A DNA stretch of 19,682 bases from positions 1-19,682 of the forward strand of contig USCP01000011.1 of assembly GCA_900553245.1 (NCBI GenBank). The letters are read 5' to 3'. The stretch is from an uncultured Peptococcaceae bacterium. Lineage in GTDB: Bacteria > Bacillota > Peptococcia > Peptococcales > Peptococcaceae. Positions 1-6,946 of this stretch are shown here, in pieces (position 1 is the first letter of the stretch; each line of letters opens with the position of its first letter). The translations under genes were made by a program, and so were the position numbers. A model generated the notes under the pieces. That model worked only from the letters and a program-made list of their open reading frames with translations. It did not search any database and was not told where the DNA came from.

Positions 1-1
1 T

Positions 2-1306
2 ACCAATACCCTCTTTTGCGGTGGGCTCATCAATTCTCGAAACAGTGATGCCTACACCAACGTCAACGAAGACCTCGCACGCCTAGAAAATCTTTGCAAG
101 GATTTCAAGAAAGACAAAAGCGTCGGCACCGTCACCGTCGTGCAGGTATTGCCACGCCTCACCCCAAACCAATACGACACCACCCTTGCCCCTTACTCAA
201 AAGCCCTCAAAGCCTACGGTGCCGCCTGGGATGAAACCGACTTGCAGTCTAACGGCAACAACACCCCCGAACAACCGACCAATGTGCCGGACGAGGCCTT
301 GAACGCCTACCGAAACCTTCATGAAACTGCCGCAGATATGGCCGCCACCTTAAACAATATGACCCAAGAAGGGCTCATTGATCGCCTCATCATCAGTCAG
401 GATGACGGCGAAGCCGCCTGTCCGGCAAACGTCACCTTCCGCGCTCTGGAAAAAACAAAAAGCGCCAACACCCTGCTTTTGCACGGCGCCGATGAGCTAG
501 GCATGCTCCTCGTCGTAGACGCTGCCGCAGAGGGTACCGATGCCACCCCTGTGCACGTGGTCTATTCCGATGACGCCGCCAAACAGGAATACTATCCTTT
601 TGAAGCCGTGCCACTGGAAACCATGGTCGCAGAAAAGCTCGCCCTTGCAGGACTCACACCAACCGACGATGAAAGCGCACCGACCCTCTATATCCATTGC
701 AAGAGCGACGATGCTGCTCAAACCATTGATGCCTTAGAAGGCAATACGACCATCTTTGGCCTTGCAGACATCGCCAAGACCAACCAAGCCGACCCAGCCC
801 TTACATCAGCCCTCACCGACCGTACCAATTTTGACACCATCGACGCCTACGCCAGCTGGAACACCGCCGGTAACAGCATCGGCACTGTCTGCGCCATGCT
901 TCGCGCTAACGCCCTCATTGCCAACGACTTCGAAGCCCTTTCCAACAGCGAGCGCAGGGAAGCCGCCACCGCCCTTCTCCACTTCCGCGCCGTGCGCTAC
1001 GCCGAAGACATTGGCTTTATGGCAAACATTCGCATCCCACTGCAAAACGAACTCGCCGCAGAGCATCAAATGAAAGACACCACCGCCTTCACCGATGACG
1101 CCGCCTACGAACACGCCAACTCTCGCCTAGCCGAACAATACGCCGGCTTTAACGACGTCCTCACGCCCCTCTTTAACGGTGACCACACCCTCTCCTTCGG
1201 CCCTCACACCTACGACTGTAGCATCAAAGACTTCACCTCCAGCCTCACCTTCCCATGGCCCCGCGCCTTTGAAGTCAAAGCCGATGTATCGATGAAAGTG
1301 AAATAG
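2..1306 (+). CDS. DUF4127 family protein, 5' partial
   Basis: The frame is open to the left edge, so this is the C-terminal part of a longer protein; the GTG at 140 is internal. I recognise DUF4127 from ordered motifs: CGGLINSRNSD near the start, LIISQDDGEAA, HGADELGMLL followed by HVVYSDDA, then YASWNTAGNSIGT, an RYAEDIGF segment, and a closing FPWPRAFEV. These match the family's usual GQDD, GADE, aYagWNTaGNt and WPRxFEV blocks in order. The family's biochemical role is not established, so I assign no reaction. The N-terminal part lies outside the window. The gene converges on the minus-strand block and is followed by a strong hairpin. Family call fairly sure, function unknown. Confidence 0.85.
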   Translation, partial: TNTLFCGGLINSRNSDAYTNVNEDLARLENLCKDFKKDKSVGTVTVVQVLPRLTPNQYDTTLAPYSKALKAYGAAWDETDLQSNGNNTPEQPTNVPDEALNAYRNLHETAADMAATLNNMTQEGLIDRLIISQDDGEAACPANVTFRALEKTKSANTLLLHGADELGMLLVVDAAAEGTDATPVHVVYSDDAAKQEYYPFEAVPLETMVAEKLALAGLTPTDDESAPTLYIHCKSDDAAQTIDALEGNTTIFGLADIAKTNQADPALTSALTDRTNFDTIDAYASWNTAGNSIGTVCAMLRANALIANDFEALSNSERREAATALLHFRAVRYAEDIGFMANIRIPLQNELAAEHQMKDTTAFTDDAAYEHANSRLAEQYAGFNDVLTPLFNGDHTLSFGPHTYDCSIKDFTSSLTFPWPRAFEVKADVSMKVK

Positions 1307-1317
1307 TACCATATACA

Positions 1318-1353
1318 ACACCCCCCTCCGAGCCAACGCTTGGAGGGGGGTGT
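1318..1353 (+). terminator. GC-rich terminator-like hairpin after the DUF4127 gene
   Basis: ACACCCCCCTCC (1318-1329) pairs with GGAGGGGGGTGT (1342-1353); a G-T wobble and an AGC/GCT extension close on a CAAC tetraloop. It starts about 12 nt after the stop codon. There is no good U-tract on the right arm, so termination may rely on the next hairpin. Confidence 0.7.
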
Positions 1354-1383
1354 GCTATTGATGCTCAAATCTCTCCTCTACAC

Positions 1384-1424
1384 AAAAGAAGGTGCGTATC
1401 CCTTACGGATACACACCTTCTTTT
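1384..1424. terminator. Probable bidirectional terminator between convergent genes
   Basis: An 18-bp stem with one mismatch, AAAAGAAGGTGCGTATCC (1384-1401) against 1407-1424, with loop CTTAC. Both strands read into a short T run after the stem, so it can serve the plus-strand DUF4127 gene and the minus-strand lipoprotein gene. The rest of 1307-1561 holds two smaller stem-loops, AAATGACA/TGTCATTT at 1492-1512 and AACGAT/ATCGTT near 1522-1539, and no convincing ORF. Confidence 0.7.
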
Positions 1425-1561
1425 AATTGGACACGAATCCCTACTTTTATGCCCTGTAACTCCTAATCATCGTGCCTTTATAATTACCCTCAAATGACAC
1501 AGCTTGTCATTTCATCTTATAAACGATCTAAAAATCGTTCAGGCTTTTTTATACGCCCACC

Positions 1562-2404
1562 TTACTTATTTTCACTATTATCGGATGCCTCATCACTATA
1601 ATCCAACTGCATCAAATCGATTTTTACCTTCGGTGTATCAACAGAGCCATCAATATAATCACTAAAATTCATATCAGACTCATAATCCTTGCGTTGGCAA
1701 TTATCGAAAGTAAACATCTTAATCCACTCTGCTTCATCTTCAGTAGCAACAAATTTATCAAACGTTTCTGAAACAGCATCTGTGGCAAAAATGATATTAT
1801 CGATTTTCCATGCATCGCTTTCTTTTTTCAACAAATACCCTTCAACACCACCATAGCTTCTTTCAGGTTGTTCTGATTGATTATAAACTACATCCGCCTG
1901 ACGCTTGACGACCACCTTTGCATAGGTGTCGCCAACTTCTATTTGTGTGTACTCCAGCGCAAAATCATAGTCTGTGACATTTTCTCCGGCTCCCGGCTTA
2001 TTAAACAATTCATAGAGGTTTCTGGCATTGGCTTCTTGGTAAATACCATCACTCACAAACTGTTCTTTTGGCATAAGCTGATACACACCGGAAAATAAAG
2101 AGGCTAGAGTGATTTTATTGTACTCTGTGACAAGCGCTTGCACTGCCTTTTCATCAGCCGTAGACGCCTCACCCTTTGTATCAATTTTAATCTCATCGAT
2201 ATCAAACATCTTCTGTGCGTCTTTGTTTTCTCTTACAACAAAGGAACCATCGTCCAATTGATAATCGGTCAAATGCTGCGCACGCTCTTCATAATACGCT
2301 TGTTGGTCTTCTATCATTTCATTGTTGCCATTGCTACATCCGGCAGCGACAAGCAAAGCCATACTTAAAATCGCTATCAGCTTTTGTTTTGTATGTATCT
2401 TCAT
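1562..2404 (-). CDS. Lipoprotein paralogous to the N-terminal half of the neighbouring amidase
   Basis: About 280 residues. The start is the ATG at 2404: AGGAGG lies 8 nt upstream, whereas the GTG three codons earlier overlaps that Shine-Dalgarno. Residues 1-23 form a lipoprotein signal with lipobox LVAAGC, so the mature protein is probably lipid-anchored at the outer membrane face. The rest aligns end to end with residues ~35-285 of the next protein (shared blocks IYQEANARNLYELFNKP, RSYG.(V/I)EGYLLKK, DNCQRK.YESDMNFSDYI), about two thirds identical by eye, but the catalytic amidase domain is absent. It lies 46 nt downstream of the amidase gene and has no obvious promoter of its own, so it is probably co-transcribed. 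A partner, regulator or immunity role for the amidase is possible; none is shown. Confidence 0.85.
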   Translation of the reverse strand: MKIHTKQKLIAILSMALLVAAGCSNGNNEMIEDQQAYYEERAQHLTDYQLDDGSFVVRENKDAQKMFDIDEIKIDTKGEASTADEKAVQALVTEYNKITLASLFSGVYQLMPKEQFVSDGIYQEANARNLYELFNKPGAGENVTDYDFALEYTQIEVGDTYAKVVVKRQADVVYNQSEQPERSYGGVEGYLLKKESDAWKIDNIIFATDAVSETFDKFVATEDEAEWIKMFTFDNCQRKDYESDMNFSDYIDGSVDTPKVKIDLMQLDYSDEASDNSENK

Positions 2405-2450
2405 AATACACACCTCCTACGCATCTCTCATGGTTGAATTGATTGCATTG

Positions 2451-3809
2451 TTAACTTGCACCAATCCAAAAAGTGCGTTTCTTACTTAAGGAATTACCAA
2501 TTGAACGATAAGAGGAATTCCCGTTAGGACCGGTATGTTCTGCAACATAATACCCGCCATTATCCTTTCCAAGGACGATGGCACTATGACTCCAAGTTGT
2601 TCCGTTTGAAAATTGAATTGGAGTACCTTCTATATTTACACCGGAAGGATAGTTTGGCATTTGCTCATAATACCCTTTTGCAAGATGATTGTTAATTAAG
2701 TAGTCACGTAATTCGACAACTCTAATCCAAGAAGTACTATATGAAGATTTGTTATTATGATACCAATGAGCAGTCATTGGCAATCCTGCATGATAAATAC
2801 ATTGAGAAACAAAGTTTGTACAATCCCCCCCCTGTAATGCAGTGAAATATACATAATAATCTGTATTCGGATTATTTCCAAATTGTCTTGCATATTGTGC
2901 GCATCTAGCTTTTAAATAGCCAGCTTTTGCTGAGCTATCCACTTGTTCAGTAACTGAATCATCGTTGTCTCCATAAGACAACATTATTGAATCAATTTTC
3001 AATTTTGGTGCATCTATTGAGCCTTCAATGTAATCACTGAAATTCATATCAGATTCATAATGCTTTCGTTGACAGTTATCAAATACGAACGGTTCTCCCC
3101 AAGAGTCCTCATCGGACGCATCCACAAATTCATTAAACTTCGGAGTAACGAAATCTGTTGCAAAAAGAACATTTTCGATTTTCCATGTATCGTTATCTTT
3201 TTTCAAAAGATAGCCTTCAATGCTGCCATAACTTCTATTTGGAGCTGTCGAATTGCTATAAACAACATCTGCATGACGATTTGCTACAACCCTAGCATAA
3301 GTTTGTCCAATATCTATTTGACTGAAGTCAACTGAAAAATCATAGGATTCAATATCTTCACCAGCTGCAGGTTTATTGAACAGTTCATAGAGATTTCTTG
3401 CATTTGCTTCTTGATAAATATCTTCACTTACAAAATACTCTCTTGGCATTAATTGAAATACACCAGAAAACAATGAAGAAAGGGTTATTTTATTGTACTC
3501 ATATACAACGGACTTAACGGTTTCTTCATCTGATAATGCCACTTCACGATCTGAAGAATCAGCTAATGCAGCACTCACTTGAATATTATTCATATTAAAA
3601 AGAGATTGAGCTTGCTCATCTTCTTTAATAAGAAAAGAGTTCGCATCTAGTTGATTATCTACAATATGATTCGCGCGTTCCTCATAATACGCTTCTGGAT
3701 TTTCGTCGGCAAGATCACTTGCATACCCTGCCATAGGAAAAGACAACAAGCCAGCAGAAATTAAAACACAACAACATGTGTTTACTATTTTTCTATAATT
3801 ATACTTCAT
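2451..3809 (-). CDS. Secreted Amidase_6-type cysteine hydrolase
   Basis: 452 residues from the ATG at 3809, chosen because AAGGAG sits 8 nt upstream; the longer ORF start has no such site. Residues 1-30 are a signal peptide (MKYNYRK, hydrophobic core, AGYAS-D as likely cleavage). Residues ~35-285 form a domain shared with the adjacent lipoprotein. Residues ~297-452 form a putative amidase domain (PF12671, Amidase_6, papain/NlpC-like): QGGDCTNFVSQ with nucleophile Cys330, TTWSHSAIV with His408, and the usual YARQFG..PNTDYY lead-in. Family members are secreted and presumed to cut peptide amides, perhaps in the cell wall. It lies downstream of the AgrD-like gene on the same strand in an AT-rich block, so quorum control is plausible but not demonstrated. 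Confidence 0.88.
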   Translation of the reverse strand: MKYNYRKIVNTCCCVLISAGLLSFPMAGYASDLADENPEAYYEERANHIVDNQLDANSFLIKEDEQAQSLFNMNNIQVSAALADSSDREVALSDEETVKSVVYEYNKITLSSLFSGVFQLMPREYFVSEDIYQEANARNLYELFNKPAAGEDIESYDFSVDFSQIDIGQTYARVVANRHADVVYSNSTAPNRSYGSIEGYLLKKDNDTWKIENVLFATDFVTPKFNEFVDASDEDSWGEPFVFDNCQRKHYESDMNFSDYIEGSIDAPKLKIDSIMLSYGDNDDSVTEQVDSSAKAGYLKARCAQYARQFGNNPNTDYYVYFTALQGGDCTNFVSQCIYHAGLPMTAHWYHNNKSSYSTSWIRVVELRDYLINNHLAKGYYEQMPNYPSGVNIEGTPIQFSNGTTWSHSAIVLGKDNGGYYVAEHTGPNGNSSYRSIGNSLSKKRTFWIGAS

Positions 3810-3859
3810 TTTTCTCACTCCTTGGAAATTCTCATCCATTTACTTCTAATGCTCTAATA

Positions 3860-3865
3860 ATTATA
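3860..3865 (-). promoter_or_regulatory. Possible -10 box upstream of the amidase gene
   Basis: A perfect TATAAT lies about 50 nt upstream of the amidase ATG, between it and the AgrD-like gene. No -35 hexamer is recognisable 16-18 nt upstream, so it is either activator-dependent or a chance match in an AT-rich spacer. The amidase could also be read through from agrBD, since no U-tailed terminator separates them. Confidence 0.4.
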
Positions 3866-3928
3866 CTCTAACAATTATTTTCTATATTTCTTTTTTATCC
3901 CTCTCCTTTCAAGAACCCTAGAAAATTT

Positions 3929-4087
3929 TTAAACTTTAGATTCTTGAGTAAGGTATTTTAATGCTTCAGGTTTCTTATACTCATAATATGGACCTAAGCA
4001 AGTACAATTAACCGATAATTTTGCTATTTTCAAAGCACAATTTGCCAAAAACACATCACTCTTTTCTCTTAATCCCCGTTTTCCCAT
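3929..4087 (-). CDS. agrD: AgrD-like autoinducing peptide precursor (52 aa)
   Basis: A short gene with GAGGAG 7-8 nt before its ATG, starting 34 nt downstream of agrB. The product is MGKRGLREKSDVFLANCALK at residues 1-20, an amphipathic stretch to about residue 27, then NCTCLGPYYEYKKPEAL. This layout matches AgrD: amphipathic leader, Cys a few residues before the C-terminal cut, then a charged tail with a P-x-x-L motif (PEAL here, PKEL in staphylococci). By analogy, AgrB would form a thiolactone from Cys30, giving a ring such as CLGPY or CLGPYY; Cys28 is an alternative donor. The exact mature peptide cannot be read from sequence. Position beside agrB makes the call strong despite low sequence conservation. 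Confidence 0.88.
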   Translation of the reverse strand: MGKRGLREKSDVFLANCALKIAKLSVNCTCLGPYYEYKKPEALKYLTQESKV

Positions 4088-4121
4088 AAAATCACTCCTC
4101 ATCTTTTATAAATTTCATTGT

Positions 4122-4682
4122 TTAATTTAAAATCCTAGCAACAATAATTGACACACATTCTACAATAAATCCCAATGTGTAGGAGTACAACAGCGTATTA
4201 TTAGGAAGGTAACCTACAAATAAACATACAATTAACAAATTCATGCCACATATCAGCAAACATCTTCTCCGAAACATACCAAATTTTTCTGCACTTTCCT
4301 TTACACTCTGATCTGCTATCGGAGCAAATTTCAAAACACTAGCTACACAAAAACACATGATGGCACTCAAAACTATGATATTGAATTGAGGGAAGATACT
4401 AATATACCAACAAAACAGCAAATAAGTCATCATAAAAAGACCATAACATCTTTTTTCTGTCGCAGCATGGTATCCACCGGCATAGAGTCTCATGCCAAAA
4501 AAGCCTATCAAAAAACTAACTGTTTCCGGTAACAGCCCCAAAAATAAACCAATGGCCATTACTGATAATATGCAAATAGCATTAAACAGGAGCACCTTAA
4601 ACCCATAACAATAGATTTCTTGATCTGCTTCTTCAATGATTCCTTGACTAACTAAAAAACCAACATAGTTTTCTACGTGCAT
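4122..4682 (-). CDS. agrB: AgrB-family membrane cysteine endopeptidase
   Basis: 186 residues from the ATG at 4682, with AAAGGAG 6 nt upstream; this length is close to staphylococcal AgrB (189). It processes the AgrD precursor at the membrane, cutting its C-terminal tail and forming the cyclic thiolactone. The diagnostic catalytic block is present: GMRLYAGGYHAATEKRCYG with His72 and Cys79 in the invariant R..xGGxH(x6)C spacing. Several hydrophobic segments (about 31-63, 81-100, 102-120 and the C-terminal third) fit the multi-pass topology. It is the first gene after the LytTR-type repeat promoter and precedes the AgrD-like gene. The gene is AT-rich compared with agrC/agrA. Confidence 0.95.
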   Translation of the reverse strand: MHVENYVGFLVSQGIIEEADQEIYCYGFKVLLFNAICILSVMAIGLFLGLLPETVSFLIGFFGMRLYAGGYHAATEKRCYGLFMMTYLLFCWYISIFPQFNIIVLSAIMCFCVASVLKFAPIADQSVKESAEKFGMFRRRCLLICGMNLLIVCLFVGYLPNNTLLYSYTLGFIVECVSIIVARILN

Positions 4683-4704
4683 GATTGTCTCCTTTCTTGA
4701 TGGC

Positions 4705-4773
4705 ATTCTATCATTATTTTTTCAGAATAATTGCACCTCTACGTAAACGGCACGCCAGAATACGTAAACGACA
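4705..4773 (-). promoter_or_regulatory. agrBD promoter with LytTR-type direct repeats
   Basis: The 10-mer TACGTAAACG occurs twice on the plus strand, at 4740-4749 and 4761-4770, start to start 21 bp, or two helical turns. On the transcribed strand each reads G(C/T)CGTTTACGTA, with the GTT core found in LytTR regulator sites. Downstream, TAGAAT (4710-4705) is a good -10 but no -35 is visible, so the promoter looks activator-dependent. The repeats would be centred near -47 and -68 from a start around 4698. The natural ligand is the LytTR regulator encoded at 6114-6827. Confidence 0.75.
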
Positions 4774-4775
4774 CA

Positions 4776-4812
4776 AAAAGCCATGTAGTGCGCTTGTCAC
4801 TACATGGCTTTT
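4776..4812 (-). terminator. Terminator of the agrA-agrC transcript
   Basis: A perfect 15-bp stem, AAAAGCCATGTAGTG (4776-4790) against 4798-4812, with a 7-nt loop and T runs on both sides. It begins 6 nt after the kinase stop codon and separates the agrAC unit from the agrBD promoter. Confidence 0.88.
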
Positions 4813-4818
4813 GCTGTG

Positions 4819-6117
4819 CTATTCATTTAAAAACAGGGTAAACAGAAGTGTAAACTGACAGTTCGTTGTTTCTATGATGGGTTCACTATCGTATTTTTCC
4901 AAGACGCGTTTCAGATTCATGAGACCAAAGCCGTGGTTTTCTTTGTCGGCTTTAGTGGTTTTTAGTGTGCCCTGTGTTGGCGCAAAGGTGGTATTGGTAA
5001 TCTTGCAAAAGACCTCGTCTTCCTGCTGAATCATAACGACATCAATGTGCTTGTCCGCAGTCTTGACCTTGCCACATGCTTCGATGGCATTGTCCAACGC
5101 ATTGCCAAAGATGACACAGATATCCACCGGTGCGATGGGAAGGTCTTTTTCAATCTGAAGCAGGGTTGAAAACCGGATACCTTGACGCTCAGCCAAGGTC
5201 TTTTTGGTGCTGAGGATGGCATCCAAGGCGGTATTGCCGGTATATACAGTGGGGCGCGCCTCGTCAAACCATTGCATAAGCGCTTGAATATGTGCCCTGC
5301 CTTCGCTCCGGTCGTCCTGCTCAAAGTAGGTTTCCAGTGCTACCAGCTGATTGCTCATGTCGTGCTTAAAGCGTCTCAGCTCTTCCTGCTTGGCCACGAT
5401 GTCATCTAAGTGCTTGAGCTGTTCCTTGAGGTGTTGCCGGTATTGCTGCTCTGCTTGAATGGTTTCGTTTTGCTTTGCCAAGCGTTCATACAGGTAGAGC
5501 GCCGAGAAGGTGTTGACAAGTAAGCCCAGCGTGCAAAACACGGCAACGGTGTCATAATACGGATTGTGCAATTCATAGGACATCTTAAACAATAAAAGAA
5601 AAATCATCGTCACGTTCAAAAAGAACACAAAGAACTGAATCCAAAAGGAACGACTGAGTTCAAACGGCTTTTCACGCCATGTCAAGCGCAGGATATAACA
5701 AACTGCCAAGCCCGATAGCTTAGAAAGAACAATTCCGACAAATCGGTAAGCCGGAATATCAATAGCATCTTGCACGGATACGTTCAAAGCTAGTGTAATA
5801 AAATACAACACAACAGTTTCTACTATGCCAATTATTACCGCCCCTATAGTGGCAACAGTCACCAAATTCCCGATTAACCCTTGGTAAAAAAGACGAGCCA
5901 CGATGACCGCAACACCAATCATAACAAGGGCATTGCCCAGTTGATGCATGAGAAAATGATTGCTCACAGCAATACCCAGCGTTAAAAGCGGAATGCCTAT
6001 CAAAAAACAACGCGACCTCTTGAGCGGACGCCGCACCAAAAATGCTTCAAACAATAGAAAAAACATGCACGCATCAAAAAACGGCGTCGTCGCATCGGCA
6101 AGATCAAATACTGTCAT
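4819..6117 (-). CDS. agrC: AgrC-type GHKL sensor histidine kinase
   Basis: 432 residues from the ATG at 6117, which overlaps the upstream regulator's stop codon as ATGA; AAAGGG lies 10 nt upstream, while the GTG at 6123 sits too close to it. Residues ~1-205 carry about six or seven membrane segments forming the peptide sensor, followed by a coiled linker (ERLAKQNETIQAEQQYRQHLKEQ). The kinase core has the AgrC-type H-box RRFKHDMSNQL with phospho-acceptor His252, the N-box VIFGNALDNAIEAC (Asn339/Asn343) and the G-box HGFGLMNLKRVL, all typical of HPK10/GHKL kinases with no separate dimerisation domain motif. It should detect the AgrD-derived peptide and phosphorylate the LytTR regulator encoded just upstream. 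Confidence 0.93.
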   Translation of the reverse strand: MTVFDLADATTPFFDACMFFLLFEAFLVRRPLKRSRCFLIGIPLLTLGIAVSNHFLMHQLGNALVMIGVAVIVARLFYQGLIGNLVTVATIGAVIIGIVETVVLYFITLALNVSVQDAIDIPAYRFVGIVLSKLSGLAVCYILRLTWREKPFELSRSFWIQFFVFFLNVTMIFLLLFKMSYELHNPYYDTVAVFCTLGLLVNTFSALYLYERLAKQNETIQAEQQYRQHLKEQLKHLDDIVAKQEELRRFKHDMSNQLVALETYFEQDDRSEGRAHIQALMQWFDEARPTVYTGNTALDAILSTKKTLAERQGIRFSTLLQIEKDLPIAPVDICVIFGNALDNAIEACGKVKTADKHIDVVMIQQEDEVFCKITNTTFAPTQGTLKTTKADKENHGFGLMNLKRVLEKYDSEPIIETTNCQFTLLFTLFLNE

Positions 6118-6827
6118 ACACACAAATCCCTTTCGCGCTGATGCGCATAGCTTTTCATAAAGGCAGATTTATAGGTGCGTCCCAGCGGAATACTCTGTTC
6201 ACACTGACGCAAATAAATCTCATTGCCCTTTATTTTCTTGACATAGCGCAGATTAACCAAAAACGCCTTATGGGCTCGTGCAAAAGCGTCAGCGCTCAAG
6301 GTATCTTCCAGCTCGCTTAATTTTGTATTTACACAATAGGTTTCGTCCACAGTGAAGATATATACCTTATGGTCACAGCTTTCCAAGTAGATGATGTCAT
6401 CCTCATAAAGGCGATACTGCGCTTTGTCAAAGGTAAAATGAACAATCCTTCTGGTTTTGGACAGATGCTGTTCAATCGCCCACAAAGCTCCGTCCACCTT
6501 TTCCGGCTGTAGCGGTTTCTTCAGAAACCTGAGCGGGCTGCATTGGAAGCAGTCAATGGCGTATTCTTCATGGCTGGTGACAAAAACAATAATCACACGT
6601 TCATCGATGACGCGAATGGCGTTGGCGGTTTCGATGCCATTCATACCGCCCATTTCCAGATCAATAAAGAGGGCGTCAAAGGACTGTTGCCCTTGCTTGT
6701 AGGCATCAAGCAAGGCTTCACCGCTCTCAAAGGGCTCACTTTCTATTTGCAGCTCCTCTTTTTGCGCAAAGTAGTTTTCCAATTCATTGATATGCACACG
6801 CTCATCGTCACAAATGGCAAATCGCAT
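6114..6827 (-). CDS. agrA: LytTR-family response regulator (AgrA type)
   Basis: 237 residues. The N-terminal receiver domain (1-~120) has the acidic pair Asp7/Asp8 (ICDDE), phospho-acceptor Asp56 (FIDLEMGGMNG), Thr84-Ser85 (VFVTSHEEYA) and Lys104 (RFLKKP). The C-terminal LytTR DNA-binding domain (~128-232) shows DIIYLESCDHKVYIF, FARAHKAFLVNLRYVKKI and IPLGRTYKSAF. The start is the ATG at 6827 with AAAGGAGGGG upstream; an ATG 7 nt earlier is out of frame. It is the first gene of the agrAC operon, has a strong constitutive-looking promoter, and is the likely activator of the repeats at 4740-4770. Assignment as agrA rather than another LytTR regulator rests on the neighbours. Confidence 0.93.
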   Translation of the reverse strand: MRFAICDDERVHINELENYFAQKEELQIESEPFESGEALLDAYKQGQQSFDALFIDLEMGGMNGIETANAIRVIDERVIIVFVTSHEEYAIDCFQCSPLRFLKKPLQPEKVDGALWAIEQHLSKTRRIVHFTFDKAQYRLYEDDIIYLESCDHKVYIFTVDETYCVNTKLSELEDTLSADAFARAHKAFLVNLRYVKKIKGNEIYLRQCEQSIPLGRTYKSAFMKSYAHQRERDLCV

Positions 6828-6862
6828 CGTCCATGCCCCTCCTTTATTTAGGTGATAGCGCT

Positions 6863-6892
6863 ATTATAGTCCGTTGGTGTATGACTTATCAA
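6863..6892 (-). promoter_or_regulatory. Sigma-A-type promoter for agrA-agrC
   Basis: On the minus strand, TTGATA (6892-6887), an 18-bp spacer and a perfect TATAAT (6868-6863), about 36 nt before the regulator's ATG. No LytTR-type direct repeat is visible, unlike the agrBD promoter, so basal expression of the sensor pair is likely. Confidence 0.8.
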
Positions 6893-6904
6893 GGAATCGC
6901 GCCA

Positions 6905-6936
6905 CAAAAAATCCCTCGCGCGTTTGCACGAGGGAT
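6905..6936 (-). terminator. Terminator of the MBL-fold hydrolase gene
   Basis: On the minus strand ATCCCTCG pairs with CGAGGGAT (6929-6936 with 6911-6918) around a 10-nt loop and is followed by six Ts. It starts about 10 nt after the stop at 6947. Confidence 0.85.
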
Positions 6937-6946
6937 GGTGTTTATA

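Noticed and set aside
3915..3950. Imperfect inverted repeat TCAAGAA...TTCTTGA at the end of the AgrD-like gene
   Set aside because: About 7 bp with a mismatched extension, an AT-rich loop of about 16 nt and no U-tract after it; not convincing as a terminator or attenuator.
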